Shown one piece after another: positions 16,274 to 24,644 of a DNA stretch of 64,000 nt (position 1 is its first letter; every line of letters begins with the position of its first letter). The position numbers and the translations under genes are program-made. The notes below the pieces were generated by a model, which saw nothing but the letters and a program-made list of their open reading frames with translations, had not been told where the DNA came from and searched no databases. The stretch is from JAGVSR01 sp963778225. Its GTDB lineage: Bacteria; Pseudomonadota; Alphaproteobacteria; Rhizobiales; Hyphomicrobiaceae. Location of the stretch: assembly GCA_963778225.1 (NCBI GenBank), contig CAVZTR010000009.1, positions 97,673-161,672 of the forward strand, given 5' to 3'.

Positions 16274-17962
16274 ATGGCCCGACTGTCGCGCCCGCTCGAC
16301 GCGTTGAAATCTCGATACGACGTGATCATTGTCGGATCCGGCTACGGCGGCGGCGTTGCAGCCTCTCACCTTGCGCGCGCCGGAAAATCGGTGGCCGTCC
16401 TCGAACGCGGCCGCGAGGTCCTCACCGGCAACTTCCCCGCGAAATTCCCCGACCTCAAGAACGACTTCCAGGTTCAGGGCAAGAACTTCAAAACCGGATC
16501 CGACACCGCCCTTTTTGATGTGCGCATCGGCGAGGACATGCATGTGCTCGTCGGCCGTGGTCTTGGTGGCGGCTCGCTGGTCAACGCCGGTGTCACGTTG
16601 CGACCCGATCGCCGCGTCTTCGAAGATGAAGTTTGGCCAGGGCAGATCCGCCAGGATGGCGGACTCGATCGCGGTTACGCGCGCGCCGAAGAATGGCTGC
16701 GTCCCGCATGCGATCCTCGCGCCTCGGAAATGACCAAGTTTGGCGTGCTCGCCGAGGCTGGCCGCAAACTAAATCGCGATCTCGTCACGCCACGCGTCGC
16801 AGTCAGCTTTACGGAGAACGTCAACCCCGCCGGCATCGCGCAACCCGCCTGCACCCGCTGCGGCGACTGCTGCGCCGGCTGCAACGTCGGCGCCAAGAAC
16901 ACGGTCGCCCTCACCTATCTTCCCGATGCCGCCCGCCACGGCGCGGAAATGTTCACCGAGATCACCGTCCGCCACATCGCCAAGTCTCATGATGGCAGCT
17001 GGCGGGTTCACGCCGCCCCCACCGGCGGCAGAGGTGGCGACATCATTTTGGAAGCGGCCATCGTCGTACTGGCCGCCGGCACACTCGGCTCCACCGAAAT
17101 ACTTCTGCGCTCGCGTGACCAGGGCCTTGCCGTCTCGGACCGCGTCGGCAAACGCTTTTCCGCAAACGGCGACATCATTGCATTCGGCTATGGCGCCAAG
17201 TCTATCGTCAACTCTGTCGGCGTTGGCTATCCGCCGCGCATCGAAGGCCTGGAAATCGGCGCATCCGTCACCGGACAACTCGAATTCCGCGACGCGCAAA
17301 ATCTCGATCACGAACTGACAATCCAGGAAGGTGCGGTGCCGTCCGCCGTCGCGCCGTCGCTACCCGTCATGTTCTTGCCCAACGGCCGCCTGCTCGGCGC
17401 GCTGCAAAGCCTTGTCAGCGGTGTGTACAAGGGTCCGTTCGCAAGCCTGCAAACCTATTTCGCCGTCTCGCATGATACGGCCTCCGGAACCTTCCGCCTC
17501 GACGGCGACAAGCTCGCGCTCGCCTGGAAAGATGCGCAGAACGAACCCTGCTACGCTCGCCTCGACGAAGCTCTCCGATCCGTGGTGGAAAGTGCCGGCG
17601 GCGATTACGTCAAAAACCCGCTCGCCGGTACCGTCATGGGCCATCAGCCGGCGACCGCTCACCCGCTTGGCGGATGCGCGATGGGACGCGAAGCCACTGA
17701 CGGCGTCGTCAACCACAAGTCGGAAGTCTTCGACACGAGCGCGGGCCGCGGCTCGAACGCCGTCCATGATGGCCTCTATGTAATTGACGGCTCGATCATC
17801 CCGCGCTCACTAGGCGTCAATCCGCTGTTCACGATCACCGCCCTATCGGAACGCGCACTCGCCCACATGCTCGCCGACCGCCGCCTTACGTCGAACGTCC
17901 GCCCACTCCCGGCGAAGCCAGTCCCTGCATTGACACCCGCCGCCGTCATCGCAGCGGAGTGA
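16274..17962 (+). CDS. GMC family FAD-dependent oxidoreductase (cholesterol-oxidase-like)
   Basis: 562 residues. The FAD-binding Rossmann motif VIIVGSGYGGGVAASHLA is at about residues 17-34, followed by RGLGGGSLVNAGV. A four-cysteine patch CTRCGDCCAGCNVGAKNT is typical of the bacterial cholesterol-oxidase-like GMC branch. The C-terminal motif HPLGGCAMG with DGLYVIDGSIIPRSLGVNPLFTITALSERA completes the FAD and active-site region. It likely oxidises an alcohol, but the substrate is unknown; there is no signal peptide, so it is probably cytoplasmic. ATG 16274 follows a strong AGGGGGAG site. Divergent GlcG-type gene upstream. Confidence 0.9.
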   Translation: MARLSRPLDALKSRYDVIIVGSGYGGGVAASHLARAGKSVAVLERGREVLTGNFPAKFPDLKNDFQVQGKNFKTGSDTALFDVRIGEDMHVLVGRGLGGGSLVNAGVTLRPDRRVFEDEVWPGQIRQDGGLDRGYARAEEWLRPACDPRASEMTKFGVLAEAGRKLNRDLVTPRVAVSFTENVNPAGIAQPACTRCGDCCAGCNVGAKNTVALTYLPDAARHGAEMFTEITVRHIAKSHDGSWRVHAAPTGGRGGDIILEAAIVVLAAGTLGSTEILLRSRDQGLAVSDRVGKRFSANGDIIAFGYGAKSIVNSVGVGYPPRIEGLEIGASVTGQLEFRDAQNLDHELTIQEGAVPSAVAPSLPVMFLPNGRLLGALQSLVSGVYKGPFASLQTYFAVSHDTASGTFRLDGDKLALAWKDAQNEPCYARLDEALRSVVESAGGDYVKNPLAGTVMGHQPATAHPLGGCAMGREATDGVVNHKSEVFDTSAGRGSNAVHDGLYVIDGSIIPRSLGVNPLFTITALSERALAHMLADRRLTSNVRPLPAKPVPALTPAAVIAAE

Positions 17963-18146
17963 GGGCTAAGCAAATGTCCCGGAGCGTCGGCTTTTGACGC
18001 AACTCTCGGACACCGTTCGCTTCGCGCACGGCAACCCCAACATCACCATGGTCGGCGAAACCCGGCCTTCATGCCGTTGGGAACCGATGACAGCAAGCCA
18101 ACTCGGAGCCAAACCGGCTCTGAAGACTTCGACTGAAAGTTGACAA

Positions 18147-18164
18147 TTTATTATCTATCATAAA
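18147..18164. promoter_or_regulatory. Palindromic operator-like site at the TetR gene start
   Basis: TTTATTATCTATCATAAA is an 18-base inverted repeat with one mismatched pair, ending ten bases before the TetR start codon. An 11-base copy of its left part with two flanking bases (AATTTATTATC) recurs at 18817, in front of the hydrolase. Autoregulation by TetR is inferred. Confidence 0.6.
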
Positions 18165-18174
18165 TAAACAAAAG

Positions 18175-18777
18175 ATGGACCTGAAGCGCAGCCCCGGCCG
18201 ACCTCGATCTTTTGTACCTGATGAAGCTCTTGCCCAAGCAATGAGAGTCTTCTGGGCCAACGGGTATGGCAACACCACATTCAAAATGCTGGAAAAGGCC
18301 ACGGGAATGCATGCCCAAAGCCTTCGCTACGTGTTCGGTGACAAACACAGCTTTTTTCTAGCTGTCTTGAGGCACTACTCAAAGACGCGCGTGGATCGAG
18401 TGGTGCAGTGCTTGAGCGCCCGCCACCGCACGGCATTCGCCGCTATTCAAAGCGCCTTTGCATTGTGGCTAGAGGATGCCGGCCGTGACGTCGAGCAGGG
18501 ATGCTTGATGGTCAATACGACGGGAGAACTTGGACGCGAAGATCGCGCAATCGCCGAAGTCATCGAGCAGGCAGATCGCAAGCTTGTTGCTGCATTCTCG
18601 GAAGCGATCGTCGCGGCACAAAAGTCGGGAGAGATTTCCGACAAGACAGATCCTAAGGCGCTTGCCCGAATGATAGTGACCTTAGGCGACGGTGCCATGC
18701 TGCACAGCAGAGCAAAGGGTTCAAACCGGTCTGCCAAGCTCGCCTTCGGCGCTCTCACCTCAATACTTGCGCGTTGA
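18175..18777 (+). CDS. TetR/AcrR family transcriptional regulator
   Basis: 200 residues. The N-terminal HTH is GRPRSFVPDEALAQAMRVFW, then NTTFKMLEKATGMHAQSLRYVFGDKHSFFLAVLRHY (about 8-65). The C-terminal ligand domain contains CLMVNTTGELG, a pattern of the TetR_C branch that regulates small redox or hydrolase genes. The start ATG 18175 has no clear ribosome-binding site, only AAAAG, and the operator-like palindrome sits immediately upstream, so the transcript may have a very short leader. Base composition of the upstream region is AT-richer than the surroundings. It probably controls itself and the hydrolase that starts 77 bases downstream. Confidence 0.88.
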   Translation: MDLKRSPGRPRSFVPDEALAQAMRVFWANGYGNTTFKMLEKATGMHAQSLRYVFGDKHSFFLAVLRHYSKTRVDRVVQCLSARHRTAFAAIQSAFALWLEDAGRDVEQGCLMVNTTGELGREDRAIAEVIEQADRKLVAAFSEAIVAAQKSGEISDKTDPKALARMIVTLGDGAMLHSRAKGSNRSAKLAFGALTSILAR

Positions 18778-18816
18778 ACGTCGCGGCCAGTCGCAGCAGC
18801 CGCCAGCAACATGCCT

Positions 18817-18827
18817 AATTTATTATC
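18817..18827. promoter_or_regulatory. Second copy of the AATTTATTATC element
   Basis: The 11 bases are identical to 18145-18155 at the TetR start. Here they lie 27 bases before the hydrolase start codon, in the 77-base gap between tetR and the hydrolase. It is only a half-site, so binding is uncertain. Confidence 0.45.
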
Positions 18828-18854
18828 ATGCGATCACAAACGGAGAAGGTGCAA

Positions 18855-19700
18855 ATGAATTACCAAACTTTCGCAGCTCGCCAGAAGCGAGTTGAACTTA
18901 GCAAAGCGGCCCCCGTTCCCGTACAGGTCGCCTATACAGATATTGGCCACGGCCCACCCGTCGTTCTGATGCATGGGATCCCAACTTGGTCATACCTTTA
19001 CCATGACGTCATAGACGCGCTTGCGAGCCAGCACCGCGTCATCGCGCCAGACTTCCTTGGTCATGGAAATTCCGACCAGCGCGATGTGTTTGATCGCTCG
19101 CTTGTTGCCCAGAAAGCCATGGTGCTCGCACTCATGGATCATCTTGATCTGGCCTCCGCCTCTCTCATCGGTCACGACACCGGTGGAGGCGTGGCCCTGA
19201 TGATGGCTATCGAAAACCCGGATCGTGTGAATAAGCTCGTCTTGTCCAACATCGTAGCCTACGACAGCTGGCCAATCGACGACATGATCCAGGTAGGACA
19301 TCCAGGCTGGAAACATAAATCTACTGCGGAGATCCGCGAATTTCTTATTGGCGGATTCAAGGATGGTTTGAGTCGAACTGAGAGGCTTACGACCGAGTTC
19401 GTCGAAGGTATCGTTGCGCCGTACATTACAGAGGCCGGTAAGATCAGTTTGATCAGAAACGCGTCAGGACTCAATACGAGTCACACCACGATGCTGGCGC
19501 CTCGCCATAAGCAGATTTCCGCAGCAACACTATTGGTATGGGGCGCAAATGATCCCTGGCAGCCTATTTCTGACGGTGCTCGTCTGGCGTCCGACATCCC
19601 TGGAGCTCGCCTTGTCCGCGTAGAAAATGCCTCACATTGGATCCCGCAAGATGCCCCCGATGAATGGCTGAGTCATGTCCTTCCGTTTCTCACAGCCTGA
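18855..19700 (+). CDS. Alpha/beta-fold hydrolase with Asp nucleophile (dehalogenase/epoxide-hydrolase type)
   Basis: 281 residues. The oxyanion region is HGIPTWSYLYHDVIDAL, the nucleophile elbow LIGHDTGGGVALMMA carries Asp instead of Ser, the acid is probably Asp in LLVWGANDPWQPI, and the catalytic His is in VENASHWIPQDAPDEW. Asp nucleophiles mark haloalkane dehalogenases and epoxide hydrolases. The residue after the Asp is Thr, not the Trp that holds halide in classical haloalkane dehalogenases, so dehalogenation is not certain. Start ATG 18855 follows GGAGAAGG. It forms a pair with the TetR gene and is probably induced by its own substrate. Confidence 0.85.
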   Translation: MNYQTFAARQKRVELSKAAPVPVQVAYTDIGHGPPVVLMHGIPTWSYLYHDVIDALASQHRVIAPDFLGHGNSDQRDVFDRSLVAQKAMVLALMDHLDLASASLIGHDTGGGVALMMAIENPDRVNKLVLSNIVAYDSWPIDDMIQVGHPGWKHKSTAEIREFLIGGFKDGLSRTERLTTEFVEGIVAPYITEAGKISLIRNASGLNTSHTTMLAPRHKQISAATLLVWGANDPWQPISDGARLASDIPGARLVRVENASHWIPQDAPDEWLSHVLPFLTA

Positions 19701-19883
19701 CACACCAGCATGTAGTGACCGGCGCCCAGTGTTCCTGGATCAGTGAAGCGTGACCCATCTTAACCGGTCACGCATTATTATTCAGCTTCTGCGCCAACCC
19801 ATGTGTCGCCCCCATCCATGAAGACGGTAGCTGGTATTGGCGCAAAGTAGACCCTGCCTACAGCAACTCCCCAAGCGAACGCT

Positions 19884-19920
19884 ACAAAACCAAAGTGGCC
19901 CGGCATTGCTGCCGGGCCAC
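19884..19920 (-). terminator. Intrinsic terminator downstream of gmaS
   Basis: GTGGCCCGGCA and TGCCGGGCCAC form a perfect 11-base-pair stem; on the minus strand it is followed by TTTGGTTTTG. Confidence 0.85.
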
Positions 19921-19944
19921 TGCAAATCTACGATCGGAGCCGCC

Positions 19945-21252
19945 TCAGATATCGAGTGTCTGTGCGCGCTCCCAATCCGTGAGGTGCGCGGCGTAGTGGT
20001 TCCACTCGGCCGTCTTCAGCTTGATGTAGGCGTCTGAGAATTCTTCACCAAGCGCGGCCTTGAGGCCGGCGTCCTGATCAAAGCCACGGATCGCGTCGAG
20101 CAGGTTCAGCGGCAGACGCGGCGCATCCTTCACCGTATGGCCCAGCTGATACATATCGATGTCGTAGCGCGGACCGGGATGCGCATTCGTATCGATGCCA
20201 TCTAGGCCCGCCGCAAGAATGACGGACTGCAACAGGTACGGGTTCGCAGCACCATCCGGCAGTCGCATTTCGAAACGGCCCTTGCCCGGCACCCGAACCA
20301 TGTGCGTGCGGTTGTTGCCAGTCCAAGTGACCGTATTCGGCGACCACGTGGCGCCCGAGATCGTGCGTGGCGCGTTGATGCGCTTGTACGAGTTCACCGT
20401 CGGGTTAGTGATCGCGGCCATGCCCTCGGCATGCTTCATGATCCCGCCGAGGAAGTTGTATCCCTGCGCCGACAGACCCATCTCGTCGGCCTTGTCGAGG
20501 AACATGTTCTGCGTGCCGCTCTTGTCCCACACCGACATATGCACATGGCATCCGTTGCCGGTGAGGTTCGTGAACGGTTTCGGCATGAACGTCGCGCGTA
20601 ACCCGTGCTTTTCGGCTACCGACTTCGTCATGAACTTGAAGAACGAGTGCCGGTCCGCCGTCAGAAGCGCATCGTCGAAGTTCCAGTTCATTTCGAACTG
20701 GCCATTCGCATCTTCGTGGTCGTTTTGGTATGCGCCCCAGCCCAGTTCCAGCATGTAGTCGCAGATTTCGGAGATCACGTCGTAGCGGCGCATCAGAGCC
20801 TGCTGATCGTAGCAAGGCTTGGACGCCACATCGAGCCCATCCGAGATCTTCGTGCCGTCGGCGTTGAGGAGGAAGTACTCGCACTCGACGCCCGTCTTCA
20901 TGTACAGGCCTTTATCTGCGGCCCGCTTCTGAAGCTTCTTGAGGATCACACGTGGCGCTTGCGCGACATGCTGGTCTTCCATCACGCAGTCGGCGGCAAC
21001 CCACGCCACTTCCTTCTTCCACGGCAACTGAATGACGGCCGAAGCATCCGGCATGGCGAACATGTCGGGATGCGCCGGCGTCATGTCGAGCCACGTCGCA
21101 AAACCGGCAAAGCCCGCACCGTCGCGCTCCATCTCCGCGATCGCGGCTGCCGGCACCAGCTTGGCGCGCTGCATACCGAACAGATCGGTGAAGGAAATCA
21201 TGAAGTAGCGAATGCCCCTGTCTTTCGCCAGGGATGAGAGATCTTGTGTCAT
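19945..21252 (-). CDS. gmaS: Gamma-glutamylmethylamide synthetase (glutamine-synthetase family)
   Basis: 435 residues. Glutamine-synthetase-fold ligase that would join methylamine to glutamate with ATP, giving gamma-glutamylmethylamide, the first step of the NMG pathway. Family signatures are ISFTDLFGMQRAKLVP, the metal-binding ECEYFLL, GQFEMNWNFDDAL, TGNGCHVHMSVWD and the NRTHMVRVPGKGRFEMRLPDGAANPYL catalytic block. By sequence alone it could be a GlnT/GSIII-type glutamine synthetase; mgsABC directly upstream and mgdABCD nearby decide for GmaS. Start ATG 21252 follows GAAGGAAAC; an upstream in-frame extension is unsupported. An intrinsic terminator separates it from mgsC, 77 bases upstream. 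Confidence 0.9.
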   Translation of the reverse strand: MTQDLSSLAKDRGIRYFMISFTDLFGMQRAKLVPAAAIAEMERDGAGFAGFATWLDMTPAHPDMFAMPDASAVIQLPWKKEVAWVAADCVMEDQHVAQAPRVILKKLQKRAADKGLYMKTGVECEYFLLNADGTKISDGLDVASKPCYDQQALMRRYDVISEICDYMLELGWGAYQNDHEDANGQFEMNWNFDDALLTADRHSFFKFMTKSVAEKHGLRATFMPKPFTNLTGNGCHVHMSVWDKSGTQNMFLDKADEMGLSAQGYNFLGGIMKHAEGMAAITNPTVNSYKRINAPRTISGATWSPNTVTWTGNNRTHMVRVPGKGRFEMRLPDGAANPYLLQSVILAAGLDGIDTNAHPGPRYDIDMYQLGHTVKDAPRLPLNLLDAIRGFDQDAGLKAALGEEFSDAYIKLKTAEWNHYAAHLTDWERAQTLDI

Positions 21253-21309
21253 GGCCGTTTCCTTCACTTGGGCACGTCGGGCAGGATGTCGATTTTTTTG
21301 TTGTTTTGA

Positions 21310-21342
21310 AGTGCAAAAAGAAAGGGCGGTTATAAACCGCCC
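21310..21342 (-). terminator. Intrinsic terminator between mgsC and gmaS
   Basis: On the minus strand GGGCGGTT and AACCGCCC form an 8-base-pair stem with a three-base loop, followed by TTTCTTTTT. The mgsC stop codon lies inside the hairpin. Transcripts from the mgs operon would partly stop before gmaS. Confidence 0.8.
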
Positions 21343-22664
21343 TGTCCTTGTCCGGGAATCCAGCTTGTTCCAGCGAGCGGCACGCGCGCCATGGCGGCCG
21401 CTTCGATGGTTAGCGCGCACAGATCCTCTGGCTCGAGGTTGTGCACGTGGTTATGGCCGCAAGCGCGTGCGATGGTCTGCACTTCCAGCGTCATCACCTT
21501 CAGGTAGTTGGCAAGACGGCGACCCGCGCGAACCGGATCGAGGCGCAAGGCCAGTTCAGGATCCTGCGTGGTGATGCCGGCCGGATCGCGGCCCTCGTGC
21601 CAATCGTCATAAGCACCCGCCGTCGTGCCGAGCTTGTTGTACTCTGCTTCCAGTGCTGGATCGTTGTCGCCGAGCGCGACCAGCGCCGCCGACCCGATCG
21701 CCACCGCGTCCGCGCCGAGTGCCAGCGCCTTGGCAACGTCCGCACCATTGCGGATGCCGCCGGATACGATCAGCTGCACCTTGCGATGCATGCCGAGATC
21801 CTGCAGCGCCTGCACCGCCGGACGAATGCACGCCAGCGTCGGCTGACCAACATGTTCGATGAATACTTCCTGCGTGGCAGCCGTGCCGCCCTGCATGCCG
21901 TCAACGACAACCACATCAGCGCCGGCCTTCACGGCGAGCGCAACGTCGTAATAGGGGCGCGCGCCGCCGATCTTGATGTAGATCGGCTTCTCCCAATTGG
22001 TGATCTCGCGCAACTCGAGAATCTTAATCTCGAGATCGTCGGGACCGGTCCAATCAGGATGACGGCACGCCGAGCGCTGGTCGATGCCCTTGGGCAGCGT
22101 GCGCATTTCAGCGACGCGATCGGAAATCTTCTGGCCGAGCAGCATGCCGCCGCCGCCGGGCTTGGCACCTTGCCCGACCACGACTTCGATGCAGTCCGCC
22201 TTGCGCAAATCGTCCGGATTCATGCCGTAGCGCGACGGCAGGTACTGATAAACGAGCGTCTTCGATTGACCGCGTTCTTCCGGCGTCATACCGCCGTCGC
22301 CCGTCGTCGTCGAAGTGCCGGCAATTGTTGCGCCGCGCCCTAAAGCCTCTTTCGCCTGCGCCGACAGCGAGCCGAAGCTCATGCCCGCGATCGTGATCGG
22401 GATTTTCAGCTCCACCGGCTTCTTGGCGAACCGCGTCCCGAGCATGACGCTCGTCGAGCACTTTTCGCGGTAGCCTTCCAGCGGATAGCGCGACATGGAC
22501 GCGCCGAGGAAGAGCAGATCGTCGAAGTGCGGAACCTTCCGCTTCGCGCCGCCACCACGAATATCGTAGATGCCGGTCGAGGCTGCGCGCCGGATCTCCG
22601 AAAGCGTGTAATCGTCAAACGTGGCGGACTTGCGGGGCGTGGTGGGCGGGTTGTGATACGTCAT
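21330..22664 (-). CDS. mgsC: N-methylglutamate synthase subunit C (FMN-binding glutamate-synthase-like)
   Basis: 444 residues homologous to the FMN-binding synthase domain of glutamate synthase. Visible parts are TIAGMSFGSLSAQAKEALGRGA, GEGGM-like TTTGDGGMTPEERGQ, QGAKPGGGGMLLGQKI, the barrel core VVVDGMQGGTAATQEVFIEHVG and the FMN phosphate site SGGIRNGADVAKALALGADAVAIGSA. Where glutamate synthase has cysteines for a 3Fe-4S cluster (CxTGxCPVGIATQ-like), this protein reads DDWHEGRDPAGITTQDPEL, without the cysteines. As part of MgsABC it transfers the methylamino group to form N-methylglutamate. Its start overlaps the mgsB stop (TGATG), so the two are translationally coupled. Confidence 0.9.
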   Translation of the reverse strand: MTYHNPPTTPRKSATFDDYTLSEIRRAASTGIYDIRGGGAKRKVPHFDDLLFLGASMSRYPLEGYREKCSTSVMLGTRFAKKPVELKIPITIAGMSFGSLSAQAKEALGRGATIAGTSTTTGDGGMTPEERGQSKTLVYQYLPSRYGMNPDDLRKADCIEVVVGQGAKPGGGGMLLGQKISDRVAEMRTLPKGIDQRSACRHPDWTGPDDLEIKILELREITNWEKPIYIKIGGARPYYDVALAVKAGADVVVVDGMQGGTAATQEVFIEHVGQPTLACIRPAVQALQDLGMHRKVQLIVSGGIRNGADVAKALALGADAVAIGSAALVALGDNDPALEAEYNKLGTTAGAYDDWHEGRDPAGITTQDPELALRLDPVRAGRRLANYLKVMTLEVQTIARACGHNHVHNLEPEDLCALTIEAAAMARVPLAGTSWIPGQGQGGL

Positions 22665-23350
22665 CAGTATGCGTCCGCATTATCAATGTTGAAGTTGTAG
22701 AGTTTGCGCGCCGAACCATAGCGTTTGAACTCGCTCGTCTTCACGTCCTTGATGCCGGCCTTGTCGAGAAGCACTGCCAGTTGATCGTGGTGCTCCGGCC
22801 GCATCTCCTTCTCGATGCAATCCGCGCCGAGGCTCTTCACGCTGCCGCGCACGAACAGCTTCGCTTCGTATATGGAGTCACCCAGCGCATCGCCCGCATC
22901 GCCCAGCACCACGAGATGCCCACTCTGCGCCATGAAGGCCGACATGTGCCCGATGTTGCCGCGCACGACGATATCGATGCCCTTCATCGAGATCCCGCAC
23001 CGCGACGCCGCGTTGCCCTCGATCACGAGCAATCCGCCACGCCCCGTTGCACCCGCATACTGGCTCGCATCGCCCTTCACGACGACGCTGCCGGACATCA
23101 TGTTTTCCGCAACACCCGGCCCAGCCGATCCGTGGATCGTGATGGTGGCTTTCTTGTTCATGCCACCGCCGTAATAGCCGACCGGCCCACGAACCGCGAC
23201 CTTGATCGGCGCGTCGACGCCGACGGCGACGGCATGCAGACCGCGCGGATTGAGAACTTCCCACTCCGCTTCGTTGGTCCCTTCCGACTGCCGGTGAAGC
23301 TCCGAGTTGAGTTCGCGCAACGGCGTAACGGCAAGATCGATCGTGCGCAT
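22664..23350 (-). CDS. mgsB: N-methylglutamate synthase subunit B (GXGXG domain)
   Basis: 228 residues of the right-handed beta-helix that forms the C-terminal GXGXG domain of glutamate synthase. The repeated G-x-x-x-G pattern is plain: GPVGYYGGGMNKKATITIHGSAGPGVAENMMSG-type turns, then YAGATGRGGLLVIEGNAASRCGISMKG, GNIGHMSAFMAQSGHLVVLGDAGDALGDSIYEAK. It is thought to hold the synthase and amidotransferase subunits together. It starts three bases after the mgsA stop and its stop overlaps the mgsC start. Identification as MgsB rather than GlxC rests on the full NMG gene set around it. Confidence 0.9.
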   Translation of the reverse strand: MRTIDLAVTPLRELNSELHRQSEGTNEAEWEVLNPRGLHAVAVGVDAPIKVAVRGPVGYYGGGMNKKATITIHGSAGPGVAENMMSGSVVVKGDASQYAGATGRGGLLVIEGNAASRCGISMKGIDIVVRGNIGHMSAFMAQSGHLVVLGDAGDALGDSIYEAKLFVRGSVKSLGADCIEKEMRPEHHDQLAVLLDKAGIKDVKTSEFKRYGSARKLYNFNIDNADAY

Positions 23351-23353
23351 GCT

Positions 23354-24250
23354 TCACCGCTCCCAGAAATAAACGGTCGCCGGCTCCGGCTCCCAGATTT
23401 TCGCCTTGTCGATGCCGGGAAGACCGGCGAGCGCGCGATACTCCGAGCCGAACGCCACGTACTGATCCGTCTCGGCCATGACCGCAGGCTTGCACGCGAT
23501 CGGATCGCGGATGACGCCGAAGCCGTTCTTGGTGCCGACCACGAACGTGAAGAACCCATCGAGATCGTCGAGGCTCTTCTCGAGCGCCTGACCGAGGTTC
23601 ATGCCCTGGTTCATGCGCCACGTGAGATAGGCAGCCGCGACTTCACTGTCGTTCTCCGTCTCGAACGTCATGCCGTCATGCTTCAACTTGCGCTTCAGGC
23701 TGTTGTGGTTTGACAGCGAACCGTTGTGCACGAGGCACTGGTCGGCTCCCGTCGAAAACGGATGCGCGCCGAGCGTCGTCACCGCGCTCTCCGTCGCCAT
23801 GCGCGTATGCCCGATCGCATGCGACCCCGACATCTGCTTCAGGTGGAACCGATCCGATACATCCGTCGGCCAGCCGACTTCCTTGTAGATCTCGATTGTC
23901 TCGCCAGCGCTCATGATGCGCACGCCGGGATGTTCAGCCTTGATCGCCGCGCGCGCCGCCTCCGCCTTATCGGCAGGAACGGTCAGCACTGCATGCGAAG
24001 ACTTCCGCTCGATCTCGACCGGCGCACCGATCGCCTTCGATAGAGCCGCATCGAGTCCAGCAAAGTCCTGATCCGCGCTGGCAGACTGCACGGTCAGCTT
24101 GGCCTTCCCGTCTTCACCATCGCCGTAAACTGCGAAGCCCGCCGAATCCGGCCCACGCTCGCACATGGTGGCCAGCATCTGCGCCGTCAGCTCACCCAGC
24201 CGTGGCTCCAACGCCTTGTCCTTGATAAACAATCCGACGATCCCACACAT
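23354..24250 (-). CDS. mgsA: N-methylglutamate synthase subunit A (class II glutamine-amidotransferase domain)
   Basis: 298 residues. The N-terminal Cys2 of MCGIVGLF is the Ntn nucleophile once the Met is removed; RGPDSAGFAVYG, IGHTRMATES, HPFSTGADQCLVHNGSLSNHNSLK and FETENDSEVAAAYL form the glutaminase pocket. In NMG synthase this subunit would release methylamine or its equivalent from gamma-glutamylmethylamide. ATG 24250 follows GGAGGACCCC. It is the first of the mgsABC set and lies 121 bases downstream of two small unknown genes read in the same direction, so the set may belong to a longer operon beginning at 27719. Confidence 0.9.
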   Translation of the reverse strand: MCGIVGLFIKDKALEPRLGELTAQMLATMCERGPDSAGFAVYGDGEDGKAKLTVQSASADQDFAGLDAALSKAIGAPVEIERKSSHAVLTVPADKAEAARAAIKAEHPGVRIMSAGETIEIYKEVGWPTDVSDRFHLKQMSGSHAIGHTRMATESAVTTLGAHPFSTGADQCLVHNGSLSNHNSLKRKLKHDGMTFETENDSEVAAAYLTWRMNQGMNLGQALEKSLDDLDGFFTFVVGTKNGFGVIRDPIACKPAVMAETDQYVAFGSEYRALAGLPGIDKAKIWEPEPATVYFWER

Positions 24251-24371
24251 ACCGGGGTCCTCCTTTTTGGACGTCTTTCAAAGAAAGGTAGCAACTTCCC
24301 CGTCAATTCTCAACTGGCAAGAATAGTTTTTTCCTGAGAGTAGACATTGGTATCGGGCCGGCACAAGCCAG

Positions 24372-24644
24372 TCACCCGTGCCCACGCGCCCAAAGCTCGT
24401 ACTGTGTGCGCGCCACCCGATAGGCATCGGGGATTGAAATAGCCCAGACAAAAAGCCCCAACGCCGCCCGGCCTATGAACGAGTGCTCCGGCGTCGTCGT
24501 ATGCCAGCTGATCGCAGCCAGGATGAGCGTAAAGATTGCAAAGCCGAAGCCGCGTTGCGGCTGACCCGCAAGCACATGCCCGCCACCCGGCATTAGAACT
24601 GCAAGCAGCAGAACGGCATACGGATGAGGCGGCGCTTTCCTCAT
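24372..24644 (-). CDS. Small membrane protein (90 aa) in the NMG operon
   Basis: 90 residues with three predicted membrane segments (PYAVLLLAVLMPGGGHVLAG, GFGFAIFTLILAAISWH, AALGLFVWAISIPDAYRVAR). The PGGGHVLAGQPQRGFG turn recalls small TM2-like membrane proteins. Its start overlaps the stop of the preceding 225-residue gene (TGATG), so the two are made together. I do not recognise a family with a known function; its place between the permease and mgsA suggests a role in methylamine use. Confidence 0.8.
   Translation of the reverse strand: MRKAPPHPYAVLLLAVLMPGGGHVLAGQPQRGFGFAIFTLILAAISWHTTTPEHSFIGRAALGLFVWAISIPDAYRVARTQYELWARGHG

Noticed and set aside
19945..21252. Ordinary glutamine synthetase (GlnT) instead of GmaS
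   Set aside because: The sequence alone allows it, but the contiguous mgsABC and the nearby mgdABCD make GmaS much more likely.
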